A stretch of DNA of 64,000 nt. It comes from Devosia sp. (GTDB taxonomy: Bacteria; Pseudomonadota; Alphaproteobacteria; Rhizobiales; Devosiaceae). Below are positions 8,080 through 17,229 of this stretch, in pieces. The notes under the pieces were generated by a model that worked only from the letters and a program-made list of their open reading frames with translations, was not told the DNA's origin and did not search any database. The DNA is taken from positions 496,001 through 560,000 of the forward strand of contig NZ_JANQAH010000009.1 of NCBI RefSeq assembly GCF_024707125.1, written 5' to 3'. Position numbers and translations under genes: made by a program. Positions within the stretch are counted from its first letter, which is position 1; each line of letters begins with the position of its first letter.

Positions 8080-9294
8080 CTAGATCGGTAGGCCACTCAG
8101 CAATTTCGGGCCGCTCTGGGACACACCGGAAGCCGCGCGGATCATGGCGTCCTTGAGTGGTCCGGCGCGGTCAACCAGGCCCAGGCCGAAATCACGGATG
8201 GCGCGCACCGGCGCCACGTCATTGGAAAAAAGCCGGTTCATGCCATCGGTCACCATGACCATGCTGGCCGTGTCGAGCCGGCGCCAGGCCTGGTAGCTGG
8301 CGAGAACATCGTCGCTGCCATGGTCGAGCCCGAGGCGGATGGCGTCGACGATCACCTCGGCCAACGCCGCGACATCCTTCAAACCGAGATTAAGACCCTG
8401 GCCGGCGATGGGGTGGATGACGTGCGCGGCGTCGCCAACCAGCGCGAGGCGCGGGCCGACAAAGTCGCGGGCGACCTGCAGGCGCAGCGGAAAGCCCATC
8501 AGCTTGTCTTCGAGCGTCACGGCGCCAAGGCTCGATCCCATGACGGCCTCGATCTCAAGGGCCAGTTGGGCGCTGTCCATGGCGAGGAACGACTTTGCGT
8601 TTTCGCTCGTCTCGGTCCAGACCAGCGAGGAGCGGTTGCCCTTGAGCGGCAGGCTCGCAAAGGGGCCGGATGGCCTGAAATGCTCATAGGCGACCCCGTC
8701 ATGGGGCAGTTCATGCGTAATGGTCGCCACGAGCCCCGTCTGGCGATAGTCGTGGCCTGACGTGCCGATGCCGGCGCGCTGGCGCAGGGCTGATTGCGCG
8801 CCGTCGGCGGCAACGATCACGGGCGAAACGATGGTGCGGCCATCGGCAAGGGTCAGCCGGCCTTCTGACCAATCGGCGATTTCGGCCGGGGCGATGACGG
8901 TAACGAGGTCGCCCATGGCGCCGAGCAGGGCAGCCTGGCTCGCCGTATTGGGCACCATGTGGGCAAAGGCCTCGCCGGGTGCGACCTCGCCGTCGAATTG
9001 CAGGAAGAGCGGTCGCGCAATGTCCCCGCTCCCCGAATCGGTAATGCGCATGGCGGTGATCGGCTGGGATTGTGTCTCCATCTCCGCCCAGACGCCCAGG
9101 GCATCAAAAACCCGGCGCACGCCTGCGGCAATGGCCGAGGCGCGATTGTCCTTGGGCACGCTCAGCGGCCGGCGATCAATGAGGGCGACGCGGATGCCGC
9201 GCATGGACTGGACCAGCGCCAGCGCCATTGTCATGCCCACCGGCCCGCCGCCGACGATGGCCACATCGAAATGATCTTTTCCCGCTGCGCTCAT
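8080..9294 (-). CDS. UbiH/UbiF/VisC/COQ6-type FAD-dependent monooxygenase
   Basis: A 404-residue class A flavin monooxygenase. It shows the FAD dinucleotide motif DVAIVGGGPVGMTMALAL near the N terminus, the DG motif VIVAADGAQSALR in the middle and the GD motif LALVGDAAHVIHPIAGQGLN near residue 290. These identify the ubiquinone-ring hydroxylase family. Which ring carbon it hydroxylates cannot be read; several alphaproteobacterial homologues exist (UbiH, UbiL, UbiM). The start at 9294 has AAGGAG 7 nt upstream, and an in-frame extension to 9438 lacks one. It is convergent with the Trm112 gene. Confidence 0.88.
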   Translation of the reverse strand: MSAAGKDHFDVAIVGGGPVGMTMALALVQSMRGIRVALIDRRPLSVPKDNRASAIAAGVRRVFDALGVWAEMETQSQPITAMRITDSGSGDIARPLFLQFDGEVAPGEAFAHMVPNTASQAALLGAMGDLVTVIAPAEIADWSEGRLTLADGRTIVSPVIVAADGAQSALRQRAGIGTSGHDYRQTGLVATITHELPHDGVAYEHFRPSGPFASLPLKGNRSSLVWTETSENAKSFLAMDSAQLALEIEAVMGSSLGAVTLEDKLMGFPLRLQVARDFVGPRLALVGDAAHVIHPIAGQGLNLGLKDVAALAEVIVDAIRLGLDHGSDDVLASYQAWRRLDTASMVMVTDGMNRLFSNDVAPVRAIRDFGLGLVDRAGPLKDAMIRAASGVSQSGPKLLSGLPI

Positions 9295-9509
9295 CGCCGT
9301 CTCCTTGCGTCTTCTTCCATTGTCGGGCCGGCCGTGGCGCCGTGCAAGTGCACCCAATGCCGCGGGCCGATTTGTTGTGTCCAAAAAACAGGCAAAAGCG
9401 AAGTGATCCGCACAAAAAAGCGGCGACGCTCTGCCCAATTCCGAGTCGCCGCTGTTCGGCTTCTGGTTAAGTCATTGTAAAAATGGTGAAAATCCGTGCC
9501 GTTTGGTTT

Positions 9510-9524
9510 GGCACGGCACTTGAA
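9510..9524 (+). promoter_or_regulatory. Sigma54 (-24/-12) promoter of glnK-amtB
   Basis: TTGGCACGGCACTTGAA matches the RpoN consensus TGGCACG-N4-TTGCW with one mismatch (GA for GC at -12). GG at 9510-9511 and GA at 9522-9523 are separated by the required 10 nt. It lies about 48 nt before the glnK start, as expected for an NtrC-activated nitrogen-limitation promoter. Confidence 0.8.
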
Positions 9525-9571
9525 TTCCATGTTCCCGTTCCAACACGCGCCCAAGGCGCCAAGGGGGTCAT

Positions 9572-9910
9572 ATGAAACTGGTGGTTGCCATCATCAAGCC
9601 GTCCCGGCTGGAAGAGGTCCGGCAGGCGCTCAACTCGCTCGATGTTCACGGCATGACCGTTACCGAGGTGAAGGGTTACGGGCGCCAAAAGGGTCATTCC
9701 GAAATCTATCGCGGCACCGAATATGCCGTGCACTTCCTGCCCAAGCTCAAGCTGGAAATCGCTGTCGACGACAGCCTCGCCGATTCCGTGAGCAACGCCA
9801 TTCGCGACTCGGCTCAGACCGGCCGCATCGGCGACGGCAAGATTTTCGTGCTCGACCTGCTCGCGGTCACCCGTATCCGCACCGGTGAAACCGGCGCGTC
9901 CGCCCTCTAA
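9572..9910 (+). CDS. glnK: P-II family nitrogen regulator GlnK
   Basis: A 112-residue PII protein with all family landmarks: MKLVVAIIKPSRLEEVRQAL, the T-loop KGHSEIYRGTEYAV with the uridylylation Tyr51, the B-loop (SAQTGRIGDGKIFV) that binds ATP, and the C-loop end TRIRTGETG. It senses 2-oxoglutarate, ATP/ADP and glutamine through GlnD and blocks AmtB when nitrogen is sufficient. The neighbouring amtB 21 bases downstream and the sigma54 promoter upstream make GlnK rather than GlnB the better name. Confidence 0.96.
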   Translation: MKLVVAIIKPSRLEEVRQALNSLDVHGMTVTEVKGYGRQKGHSEIYRGTEYAVHFLPKLKLEIAVDDSLADSVSNAIRDSAQTGRIGDGKIFVLDLLAVTRIRTGETGASAL

Positions 9911-9931
9911 GCGTCTTCGGGAGAAAACAAG

Positions 9932-11296
9932 ATGAAGATAGATAAGCTCGTTGGAGGCGCTGCGCTTGCCTCCCTCCTGCTGGCGCTGCCAGCCTTTGCC
10001 CAGGACGCAGCTGCGCCCGTCGTCGAAGAAGCTGCTGCCGTCGTCGACAAGGGCGACACTGCCTTTATGCTCATTTGTACCACGCTGGTCATTTTCATGA
10101 CCGTTCCGGGCGTGGCGCTCTTTTACGGCGGCCTGGTGCGCGCCAAGAACATATTGTCGGTTCTGACCCAGGTGTTCCTCGGCTTTTCGCTGATCGCCAT
10201 TCTGTGGGTGGCCTATGGCTACTCGCTCGCCTTTGCCGGCCCGGCTGAAGGCGGTCTCTCGGCCTTTATCGGCGACTTCTCGAAATTCTTCCTCAACGGG
10301 GTGACCCTCGAATCGACCGCGGCAACCTTCTCGGCCGGCTACGAACTGCCCGAGCTGGTCTTCGTCACCTTCCAGCTGACATTTGCCTGCATCACCGCGA
10401 GCCTGATCGTGGGCGGCATTGCCGAGCGCATGAAGTTCGGCGCCCTGCTGACCTTCCTCGCCATCTGGTTCACCTTCTCCTACCTTCCCATCGCGCACAT
10501 GGTCTGGTCCGGTCCGGGTCTGCTGTTTGGAATGGGGGCCTATGACTTCGCCGGTGGTACCGTGGTTCACATCAATTCCGGTGTGGCCGCTCTCGTTGCC
10601 GCCATCGTTCTGGGGCCGCGCATCGGCTTCATGAAGGAACCGATCCCCCCGCATAACCTCGTCCTGACCTATATCGGTGCGGGCCTGCTGTGGTTCGGCT
10701 GGTTCGGCTTCAATGCCGGTTCGAACCTCGAAGCCAATGCCCTGACTGCCGTGGCGCTGATCAACACGGTTCTCGCTCCTGCCGCCGGCGCTCTTGCCTG
10801 GGGTCTGGGTGAAAAGATCACCCGTGGCCATGCTTCGGCTCTCGGCGCGGTTTCCGGTGCCATTGCCGGTCTCGTCGCCATCACCCCGGCTGCTGGCTTC
10901 TCCGGTATCGGTGGCGCCATCGTGCTTGGTGCCATTGCCGGTATCGTCTGCCTGTGGGCCGTCGTGACCCTCAAGCCGCTCCTCAAGTATGACGACTCGC
11001 TCGACGTCTTCGGCATCCACGGCGTGGGTGGCATTGTCGGCGCCCTCGGCACGGCCATCGTCGCAGCCCCCGGCCTCGGCGGCTATCCGCTCGGCGATGC
11101 TGCTGCCTACTCGATCGGTGGCCAGTTCATGGTCCAGCTCACCGGTGTCGTCATCGCCATCGTCTGGTCCGGCGTCGTGGCCCTCGTCGCCATGCTCATC
11201 GTCAAGGCCATCTTCGGCGGTGCCCGTGTCAGCGAAGCCGGCGAAAGCGACGGCCTCGACCTCACGAGCCATGGCGAACGCGCCTACAACGGCTAA
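9932..11296 (+). CDS. amtB: Ammonium transporter AmtB
   Basis: A 454-residue transporter with a cleavable signal peptide (MKIDKLVGGAALASLLLALP, then AFA-QDA) and 11 transmembrane helices. Family signatures are GVALFYGGLVRAKN near the start, the pore His in LPIAHMVWSGPG and in VFGIHGVGGIVGALGT (twin-His pair), and FGWFGFNAGS. The channel admits ammonium at low external concentrations and forms a complex with GlnK, encoded just upstream. A GGGAG Shine-Dalgarno precedes the ATG. The perfect terminator hairpin follows directly. Confidence 0.96.
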   Translation: MKIDKLVGGAALASLLLALPAFAQDAAAPVVEEAAAVVDKGDTAFMLICTTLVIFMTVPGVALFYGGLVRAKNILSVLTQVFLGFSLIAILWVAYGYSLAFAGPAEGGLSAFIGDFSKFFLNGVTLESTAATFSAGYELPELVFVTFQLTFACITASLIVGGIAERMKFGALLTFLAIWFTFSYLPIAHMVWSGPGLLFGMGAYDFAGGTVVHINSGVAALVAAIVLGPRIGFMKEPIPPHNLVLTYIGAGLLWFGWFGFNAGSNLEANALTAVALINTVLAPAAGALAWGLGEKITRGHASALGAVSGAIAGLVAITPAAGFSGIGGAIVLGAIAGIVCLWAVVTLKPLLKYDDSLDVFGIHGVGGIVGALGTAIVAAPGLGGYPLGDAAAYSIGGQFMVQLTGVVIAIVWSGVVALVAMLIVKAIFGGARVSEAGESDGLDLTSHGERAYNG

Positions 11297-11304
11297 CGAG
11301 CTTT

Positions 11305-11334
11305 CAGGTGGCGCTTCGGCGCCACCTGTTCTTC
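11305..11334 (+). terminator. Terminator of glnK-amtB
   Basis: A perfect 10-bp stem CAGGTGGCGC / GCGCCACCTG with a TTCG tetraloop, followed by TTCTTC, nine bases after the amtB stop. The next 200 bases up to the CtrA-like box contain no recognisable gene or RNA. Confidence 0.85.
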
Positions 11335-11527
11335 AAAGAGCTTTCTCGCGGTGTGCGGCCTGCTTCCTCTTGGCCCGCCACAGAGGCTTCCCACGCACAA
11401 TGGTGGGCCGCACTCCACGGGAAAGTTTTGGCACCTCGCCCAGGCCATTCGAGCACCGCGCTCGTGGTCTTCGCCCCCAAAATCGCCCCACTGGAGCGAA
11501 TTTGCCTGCGGCACGGTTGGGAGAGGG

Positions 11528-11542
11528 TTAGCACCCAATTAA
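11528..11542 (+). promoter_or_regulatory. Candidate CtrA-binding site upstream of ftsK
   Basis: TTAG-CACCCAA-TTAA matches the alphaproteobacterial CtrA box TTAA-N7-TTAA with one mismatch and correct 7-nt spacing. It lies 40 nt before the ftsK start. Cell-cycle control of division genes by CtrA is well known in the group; occupancy here is inference. Confidence 0.5.
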
Positions 11543-11582
11543 CCACACGCCTTTAGCATGGCAGGCGATACGGGGACCGCGA

Positions 11583-14339
11583 ATGGGTCGTGTCCCCCGA
11601 ACAGTAATGCGTGTCATGCCCAGCCATCCCGTTCCGACGCTCGACGATGTCCGCCCCGTGCCGCCGCGTGGTGCCGCCCGCCAGAAGACGGCTTCCATGC
11701 CCAAACCGGCGCCGGTCATCGCTATTCGCATTCCGCTTCGAATCGCCGGCATGGTGCTTCTGGGCATTGTCACGATCCTGCTGCTCTCGCTGAGCTCCTG
11801 GTCGGTCGACGATCCCTCGCTGTCCTACGCGACGAGCAAGATTGCCGAAAACTGGCTGGGCTTTCCCGGCGCCGTCATTGCCGATCTCGTCTTCCAGTTC
11901 CTGGGGCTGGGCGGCATTGTCGCCATCGTGCCCCTTGCACTCTGGAGCTGGGCCCTGTTGCGAAAGCGCCGGCTGACCCATGTCGTGCTGCGCACGCTCT
12001 CCTGGCTCGGCGCCATCCTCCTCTCGACCGGCGTTTTTGCCTTTCTGCCGACGCCTGAAACCTGGCCGCTGCCGACTGGGCTCGGTGGCCTCACCGGCAT
12101 GCTCTTTACCAACCTCGCTGCCATGATTGCCGGCGCCGAGCCGCAGCCGATCACCGGCGCGCTGTTCGCCGTCATCATCGCCGTGCCCGCTCTGGCCCTC
12201 CTCTGGATCGCCATGGGGCTTGGTACCTCCGTGCCGGCCATGCCGGCCAAGGGCTCGCGCAAGTCCGCGGCCCAGGCGGAAGAGGAAGACGAGCGCGAAC
12301 CCAATCCGCTGATGGAAGTGGCGCTCGGCGCCGTGGTGCATATGGGCTATTCCCTGCGCACCGCCTGGCGCCGCGCCCGCGCCGCCCAGGCCGCGCGCCA
12401 CGAGGAAGAGGAGGAATGGCGCGAGCACGGCCAGGAGCCCGATCTCGACGTTTCGGTGGCCCCGCGCGCTCACGCCCAGCAGGAGCCGGCGCTCGCCGTC
12501 TCCCAGCGCCGCATTCACGCCCCGGTCGAGCCCGCTTTCGACGCAGAGCCCGCGGTCTCGCCACGCATCAATGCGCGTCCCTCCTATGACGAGACCGAGA
12601 TCGACTATCCCGACGAGGCTGAAGACGATTCGATCCCGTTCGTGCCGGATATGCCGATTGCCCAGCACCCGGCCGTGGTCAACCACACCCAGCGCGGCGA
12701 TTCGCGCTTCCAGCCGGTCGATCATTCCGCCCCGCGCGTCGCGGCGCCCGCGCCGCGCCCGGCCCAGGGCCAGCGCGTCTTCCGCGAAGCGCAGCCGAGC
12801 CTGCTCGATGAGCCGCAGGGCTTTGAGCTGCCGGCGCTGAGCCTGCTCGCCGAGCCCAAGCGTTCGGGTCCTTCGGCGGAACATTCGCCGGAGCGGCTCG
12901 AAGCCATGGCGCGTCGTCTCGAAGAGGTGCTTGGCGACTTTGGCGTCAAGGGCGACATCATCAATGTCCGCCCCGGTCCCGTCGTTACCTTGTTCGAGCT
13001 CGAACCCGCACCGGGCATCAAGTCGAGCCGCGTCATCTCGCTCGCCGACGATATCGCCCGCTCGATGTCGGCCATTTCGGCCCGCGTCGCCGTGGTTCCG
13101 GGTCGCAATGCCATTGGTATCGAACTGCCAAATCAGACGCGCGAAACCGTCTATTTCCGCGAAATGCTGGCCTCTTCCGACTTCGAGAAGATGAAGGGCA
13201 AGCTGCCGATCTGCCTCGGTAAGACTATTGGCGGCGAGCCGATCATCGCCGATCTCGCGCGCATGCCGCACTTGCTGATCGCCGGTACCACCGGCTCGGG
13301 CAAGTCGGTGGGTATCAATACCTTCATTCTCTCGCTGCTCTACCAGATGACGCCCGAGCAGTGCCGCATGATCATGATCGACCCCAAAATGCTGGAATTG
13401 TCGATCTATGATGGCATCCCGCATCTGCTTACCCCGGTTGTGACCGATCCGCAGAAGGCCGTCGTGGCGCTGAAGTGGGCCGTGCGCGAGATGGAAGACC
13501 GCTATCGCAAGATGAGCAAGATCGGTGTCAGAAACATCGACGGCTTCAACCAGCGCGTTTCGGAAGCGGCCAAGGAAGGCCGCACCATTACCCGCACGGT
13601 GCAGACTGGCTTTGACCGCGAAACCGGCGAAGCGATCTATGAGAGCGAAGAGTTCGATCTCGAACCCTTGCCCTATATCGTTGTGATCGTTGACGAAATG
13701 GCCGACCTGATGATGGTTGCCGGCAAGGACATCGAAGGCGCTATTCAGCGCCTCGCGCAGATGGCCCGTGCCGCCGGCATCCATATCGTCACTGCCACGC
13801 AGCGCCCGTCCGTGGACGTCATCACCGGTACGATCAAGGCCAACTTCCCGACCCGTATTTCGTTCATGGTGACGTCCAAGATCGACTCGCGCACCATTCT
13901 TGGCGAGCAGGGCGCCGAACAGCTCCTGGGCAATGGCGACATGCTCTACATGGCCTCGGGCGGCCGCACCAAGCGCCTCCACGGCGCCTTCGTGTCGGAT
14001 GCCGAGGTCGAAGCGGTGGTCAACCACCTCAAGAGCCAGGGCGCGCCGGACTATCTCGATTCCGTGACCGCCGACGAAGATGACGGCGGCATGGAATCAG
14101 GTGGTTCCAGCGGTGGCGACGATTATGCCGGCTCGGGCGACGAGCTCTATGACAAGGCCGTCCATGTCGTTCTTACGGACAAGAAGGCGTCCACCTCCTA
14201 TGTGCAGCGGCGCCTTGCCATCGGCTACAACAAGGCGGCGACACTGATCGAGCGCATGGAGCGCGAAGGCGTCATCAGCCCGGCCAATCATGCCGGCAAG
14301 CGCGAAATCCTCGTCGGAAACAATTCCGACGGGTACTAA
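11583..14339 (+). CDS. ftsK: DNA translocase FtsK
   Basis: This 918-residue protein has four N-terminal transmembrane helices (about 45-215) that anchor it at the septum, a charged Pro/Ala/Glu-rich linker (about 220-430) and the RecA-like motor (about 430-800). Walker A is [10 protein letters not shown] at about 568-577 and Walker B is [14 protein letters not shown]-terminal gamma winged helix ([20 protein letters not shown]) reads KOPS/dif polarity. It pumps chromosome ends during division and activates XerCD at dif. The start at 11583 is preceded by GGGGA at 6 nt. The ftsK-lolA order downstream is also found in E. coli. Confidence 0.96.
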   Translation: MGRVPRTVMRVMPSHPVPTLDDVRPVPPRGAARQKTASMPKPAPVIAIRIPLRIAGMVLLGIVTILLLSLSSWSVDDPSLSYATSKIAENWLGFPGAVIADLVFQFLGLGGIVAIVPLALWSWALLRKRRLTHVVLRTLSWLGAILLSTGVFAFLPTPETWPLPTGLGGLTGMLFTNLAAMIAGAEPQPITGALFAVIIAVPALALLWIAMGLGTSVPAMPAKGSRKSAAQAEEEDEREPNPLMEVALGAVVHMGYSLRTAWRRARAAQAARHEEEEEWREHGQEPDLDVSVAPRAHAQQEPALAVSQRRIHAPVEPAFDAEPAVSPRINARPSYDETEIDYPDEAEDDSIPFVPDMPIAQHPAVVNHTQRGDSRFQPVDHSAPRVAAPAPRPAQGQRVFREAQPSLLDEPQGFELPALSLLAEPKRSGPSAEHSPERLEAMARRLEEVLGDFGVKGDIINVRPGPVVTLFELEPAPGIKSSRVISLADDIARSMSAISARVAVVPGRNAIGIELPNQTRETVYFREMLASSDFEKMKGKLPICLGKTIGGEPIIADLARMPHLLIAGTTGSGKSVGINTFILSLLYQMTPEQCRMIMIDPKMLELSIYDGIPHLLTPVVTDPQKAVVALKWAVREMEDRYRKMSKIGVRNIDGFNQRVSEAAKEGRTITRTVQTGFDRETGEAIYESEEFDLEPLPYIVVIVDEMADLMMVAGKDIEGAIQRLAQMARAAGIHIVTATQRPSVDVITGTIKANFPTRISFMVTSKIDSRTILGEQGAEQLLGNGDMLYMASGGRTKRLHGAFVSDAEVEAVVNHLKSQGAPDYLDSVTADEDDGGMESGGSSGGDDYAGSGDELYDKAVHVVLTDKKASTSYVQRRLAIGYNKAATLIERMEREGVISPANHAGKREILVGNNSDGY

Positions 14340-14361
14340 GTATTTCTGCGTAGCATTGGAA

Positions 14362-14394
14362 AAACCCCGGCATTGGTCCGGGGTTTCTTATTTT
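14362..14394 (+). terminator. Terminator of ftsK
   Basis: Stem AAACCCCGG / CCGGGGTTT with a 7-nt loop followed by CTTATTTT. It may also serve the convergent small secreted protein gene, whose stop lies at its edge. Confidence 0.88.
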
Positions 14395-14693
14395 CAGCAG
14401 GCAAGGGGATCGGGCACGGCTTCGAACTCGCGCGGACCGGCCCAGCCGGGCTCGCGCTTTTTCGGTGTGTCGACAATGCGCACGGTGAGCGTGCATGTGC
14501 CCGAGCGCACGGAGTAGACGTCCGGCTCGCTCAGTTCGATGCCGTCGATGAGCTGGCCAATACCCAGGACCTCGGTCGCAATATTGAGAACGGCGGTCAG
14601 TTCGGCTTGCCGCTGATATTGTGGTGGCAGGGCCGCAAGGGCGGGTAGAGTGGTGGCAAAAGCCAGCGTTAAGCACATCACCAATTTGCGCAT
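14394..14693 (-). CDS. Small secreted hypothetical protein
   Basis: A 99-residue protein with a signal peptide (MRKLVMCLTLAFATTLPALA, cleavage after ALA) and a mature part of about 79 residues with two Cys. The ATG at 14693 is preferred over 14699 because GGGGA then has 6-nt spacing. No family was recognised. Its position between ftsK and lolA, opposite to both, and its export signal suggest a periplasmic role; nothing more can be said. Confidence 0.6.
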   Translation of the reverse strand: MRKLVMCLTLAFATTLPALAALPPQYQRQAELTAVLNIATEVLGIGQLIDGIELSEPDVYSVRSGTCTLTVRIVDTPKKREPGWAGPREFEAVPDPLAC

Positions 14694-14790
14694 CGTCATT
14701 CCCCAGAGCGGGTGGAACTTTCCACCTCTTGCCGCAATTGCTTCCTAGGTTAGTTTATCAGACTAAAAACCCAGCGAGGATATCCCGCCG

Positions 14791-15423
14791 ATGATTCGCC
14801 GCCATGCTCTCCTTCTTGGTGTTGCCGCCGTCCTGGCTCCAATCGTGCCGGCCCTGGCTCAGGGGCGGACGCTGACGCCGGAAGAGCAGCAGCTCATCAC
14901 CGAGATCAACACGCATAATTCGGCGATCCGCACCATGGTCGGGCGGTTCCTGCAGATCGATACCAATGGCGGGCGCACGGAAGGAACCTTCTTCCTCGAG
15001 CGTCCCGACAAGGTGCGTTTCCGCTACAATCCGCCGAGCCGGGAAGAGATCGTCTCGGTCGGCCGCGGCTTTTATGTGCTCAACCGCCAGGAAGAGACCT
15101 ATTACGCCTATCCGCAGGACACGATCCCGCTGCGCCAGTTTTTGGGCGACCAGATCAACCTGCTCAATGCCAATGTGATCGATATCACGACCTCGGATGG
15201 CTATATGGCCATTACCATCATCGACGAGACGGTGGCCGGCACGGTGCAGGTCTCGTTGATTTTCGACGTCGAAACCAAGGACCTGGCGCAGTGGAGCCTG
15301 GTTGAACCCAGCGGCTCGGAACTGACCTTTTCGCTCTATGACGTGGAGCAGGGTGTCGAAATTCCGCGCTCCTATTTCTCGATTCCGGCGACCTACAAGG
15401 GCGTCGAGCCGGGGACGCGATAA
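14791..15423 (+). CDS. lolA: LolA-like outer-membrane lipoprotein carrier protein
   Basis: A 210-residue protein with a signal peptide (LLGVAAVLAPIVPALAQG) and the LolA fold. Recognisable blocks are GRFLQIDTNGGRTEGTFFLERPDKVRF, where MVGRF.Q is the family start, PSREEIVSVGRGFYVLN and a beta-sheet ending LVEPSGSELTFSLYDV. LolA ferries lipoproteins from the LolCDE complex across the periplasm to the outer membrane. The gene follows ftsK, as in many proteobacteria. Alphaproteobacterial LolA versions diverge, so the assignment rests on fold pattern and synteny. Confidence 0.85.
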   Translation: MIRRHALLLGVAAVLAPIVPALAQGRTLTPEEQQLITEINTHNSAIRTMVGRFLQIDTNGGRTEGTFFLERPDKVRFRYNPPSREEIVSVGRGFYVLNRQEETYYAYPQDTIPLRQFLGDQINLLNANVIDITTSDGYMAITIIDETVAGTVQVSLIFDVETKDLAQWSLVEPSGSELTFSLYDVEQGVEIPRSYFSIPATYKGVEPGTR

Positions 15424-15440
15424 AGCGTTCGGATGAAAGA

Positions 15441-15474
15441 AAGGGCCGTCCGGTTGGGGCGGCCCTTTTGTTTT
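15441..15474 (+). terminator. Terminator of lolA
   Basis: Stem AAGGGCCG / CGGCCCTT with an 11-nt loop and a following TTTTGTTTT tract, 18 bases after the lolA stop. Confidence 0.88.
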
Positions 15475-15507
15475 GCGGTGTCGTCGGCGCGACCTGATCT
15501 AACTTTG

Positions 15508-15584
15508 GTCGTCACCACCGGGCTTGTCCCGGTGGTCCATGCTTGTGGCGGGTGGATTGCCGGGACAAGCCCGGCAATGACGAC
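15508..15584. repeat. Dispersed double-hairpin repeat, family B, copy 1
   Basis: Outer ends are GTCGTCA and TGACGAC. Inside, one hairpin ACCGGG-CTTGT-CCCGGT and one GCCGGG-ACAAG-CCCGGC face each other in inverted orientation. Close copies are at 28902-28985 and 48250-48329. Confidence 0.85.
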
Positions 15585-15610
15585 TGAAGAGAGGCCGAGG
15601 CCGTCAGGCC

Positions 15611-16423
15611 TCAGCGCCCGAAAAAGTAAATACCGACGAGCCCAAAAATACCGACGGCGATGCGCCACCAGGCGAAGGGGGCAAAGCCGTAGCGGGAGAC
15701 GAAGTTGAGCAGGTAGCGCACGACGATAGCGCCGACGATGAAGGCGGCGGCAAAGCCGACGGCGACATTGAGCGCGATGGAAGCGTCGATCAGGTCGCGG
15801 CTCTTGTAGAGGTCATAGCCAAAGGCGCCGACCATGATGGGCAGGGCGACGAAGAAGGTGAATTCGGCGGCAGCGCGCTTGGACGCTCCAAAGAGCATGC
15901 CCCCCACCACGGTCGCGCCTGAACGCGAAACGCCGGGGACCAGCGACAGCATCTGGAACAGGCCGACAATGAGGGCCAGGTGCCAAGGAAAAGTGTAGAT
16001 ATCGTCGTACTTTGGCTCAAGTTTCAAGCGGTCGACGATCAGCAGGATGAAGCCGCCAATGAGAAGGGTCCAGCAGATCAGCGCCGCCGATTCCCATAGG
16101 TCGCCCTGGATGAAATCGCGCAAGAGAACGCCGGCAAAGACCGCGGGGAAACAGGCGAGAAAGACCGAGAGGGCGAACTGCCAGGCGTAGCGCTTGCCGG
16201 TCAGCGCATCGCGGATGAGCAGGCCCAATTTGGCAAAATAGACGGTGACGATCGCAAGAATTGCACCCAACTGGATGAGTACAACGAAGGTCGCTGGCTG
16301 GGTCAGGCCGAAGAAGTGACCTGCTAACAAAAGGTGTCCGGTGGAGCTGACCGGTAGGAATTCGGTAAGGCCTTCCAGAATTCCCAGAATAAGGGGCACA
16401 AAAAGACCTTGATCCGCGTTCAT
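15611..16423 (-). CDS. uppP: Undecaprenyl-diphosphate phosphatase UppP (BacA)
   Basis: A 270-residue integral membrane enzyme with about eight helices. Both family motifs are present: EGLTEFLPVSSTGHLLL at residues 17-33 and PGVSRSGATVVGGM in the middle. It dephosphorylates undecaprenyl diphosphate to regenerate the carrier used for peptidoglycan, and overproduction gives bacitracin resistance. The ATG has AGGAG 5 nt upstream. It is convergent with lolA, separated by a terminator and a family B repeat. Confidence 0.96.
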   Translation of the reverse strand: MNADQGLFVPLILGILEGLTEFLPVSSTGHLLLAGHFFGLTQPATFVVLIQLGAILAIVTVYFAKLGLLIRDALTGKRYAWQFALSVFLACFPAVFAGVLLRDFIQGDLWESAALICWTLLIGGFILLIVDRLKLEPKYDDIYTFPWHLALIVGLFQMLSLVPGVSRSGATVVGGMLFGASKRAAAEFTFFVALPIMVGAFGYDLYKSRDLIDASIALNVAVGFAAAFIVGAIVVRYLLNFVSRYGFAPFAWWRIAVGIFGLVGIYFFGR

Positions 16424-16536
16424 CTGATCTCCTAACTCGTCTCTTGGGCCGTTTTGCCCCCTCTCTTAACGGTGTTCGCCCACTGCGCCAAGCGAGGGAC
16501 CAAGCAAGGCAGCTTCGCGTCAACCGGGGCCCCTTC

Positions 16537-17214
16537 ATGCCGACACTCGTGCACCATCCTCTTGATCCTGCCTCACGGCTTATTCGGCTCATGTGCGCCG
16601 AATATGGCGTGCCGCTGGATGTGGAGGAGATCAAGCCGTGGCTGCGTGAACCGCATCTGCTGGACCTCAACCCCGCGGCAACGCTGCCCATTCTCGTCAC
16701 CGACGACGAGGTGCCGATCATCGGCATTCTGGCATCGATCCATGTCGTGGAAGATATTTATACCCTTGAAACTGTTGGCGGTTTGATGCCGACCCATCCG
16801 CTCGACCGCGCCGAAATGTGGCGGTTGGTCGAATGGATGCTGGTCAAATTCAACGACGAAGTGACGCGCTATCTGGTCGAGGAAAAGATCGCCAAGCGCG
16901 ACCTCAAGGGCGCGACGCCCGAACCCTCGGTTTTGCGGGCGGCCAAGGCCAACCTTGCCGAGCACATGCTCTATTTCAACTGGCTGCTGGCGAGCCGGAA
17001 ATGGCTGGCCGGCGACGAGATGACCCTCGCCGATTTCGCCTTGGCGGCGCATTTGTCGACGCTCGACTATCTCGGCGACATCGACTGGTCCAAGGCCGCC
17101 GAGACGCGCGACTGGTATTCGCGGCTGAAATCGCGCCCGGCTTTTCGGACCCTGCTCAACGATCGCGTCGTTGCCATGCCGCCGAGCAAGGGCTATGCCG
17201 ACCTGGATTTTTAG
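16537..17214 (+). CDS. Glutathione S-transferase family protein
   Basis: A 225-residue GST: N-terminal thioredoxin fold (TLVHHPLDPASRLIRLMCAEYG, NPAATLPILVTDDE, GILASIHVVED) and a C-terminal helical domain with the N-capping motif MTLADFALAAHLSTLDYLG. The start at 16537 is the first Met before the beta1 strand. The SRLIRLM segment resembles plant-associated beta/zeta-like bacterial GSTs; the substrate is unknown. A run of four same-strand genes (GST, SDR, GNAT, DUF6886) with tight spacing suggests one operon. Confidence 0.85.
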   Translation: MPTLVHHPLDPASRLIRLMCAEYGVPLDVEEIKPWLREPHLLDLNPAATLPILVTDDEVPIIGILASIHVVEDIYTLETVGGLMPTHPLDRAEMWRLVEWMLVKFNDEVTRYLVEEKIAKRDLKGATPEPSVLRAAKANLAEHMLYFNWLLASRKWLAGDEMTLADFALAAHLSTLDYLGDIDWSKAAETRDWYSRLKSRPAFRTLLNDRVVAMPPSKGYADLDF

Positions 17215-17229
17215 GCCGGGGATAATTTT

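Noticed and set aside
9467..11272. A 601-codon open frame opposite glnK-amtB
   Set aside because: Antisense to amtB with low-complexity Asp/Glu/Gly-rich translation; amtB and glnK are unmistakable.
11331..11527. Possible small RNA between amtB and ftsK
   Set aside because: No recognisable fold of 6S, SRP, tmRNA or RNase P RNA; no promoter plus terminator pair seen.
11553..14027. An 824-codon open frame opposite ftsK
   Set aside because: Antisense shadow of the FtsK frame; composition is that of a reverse complement of GC-rich codons.
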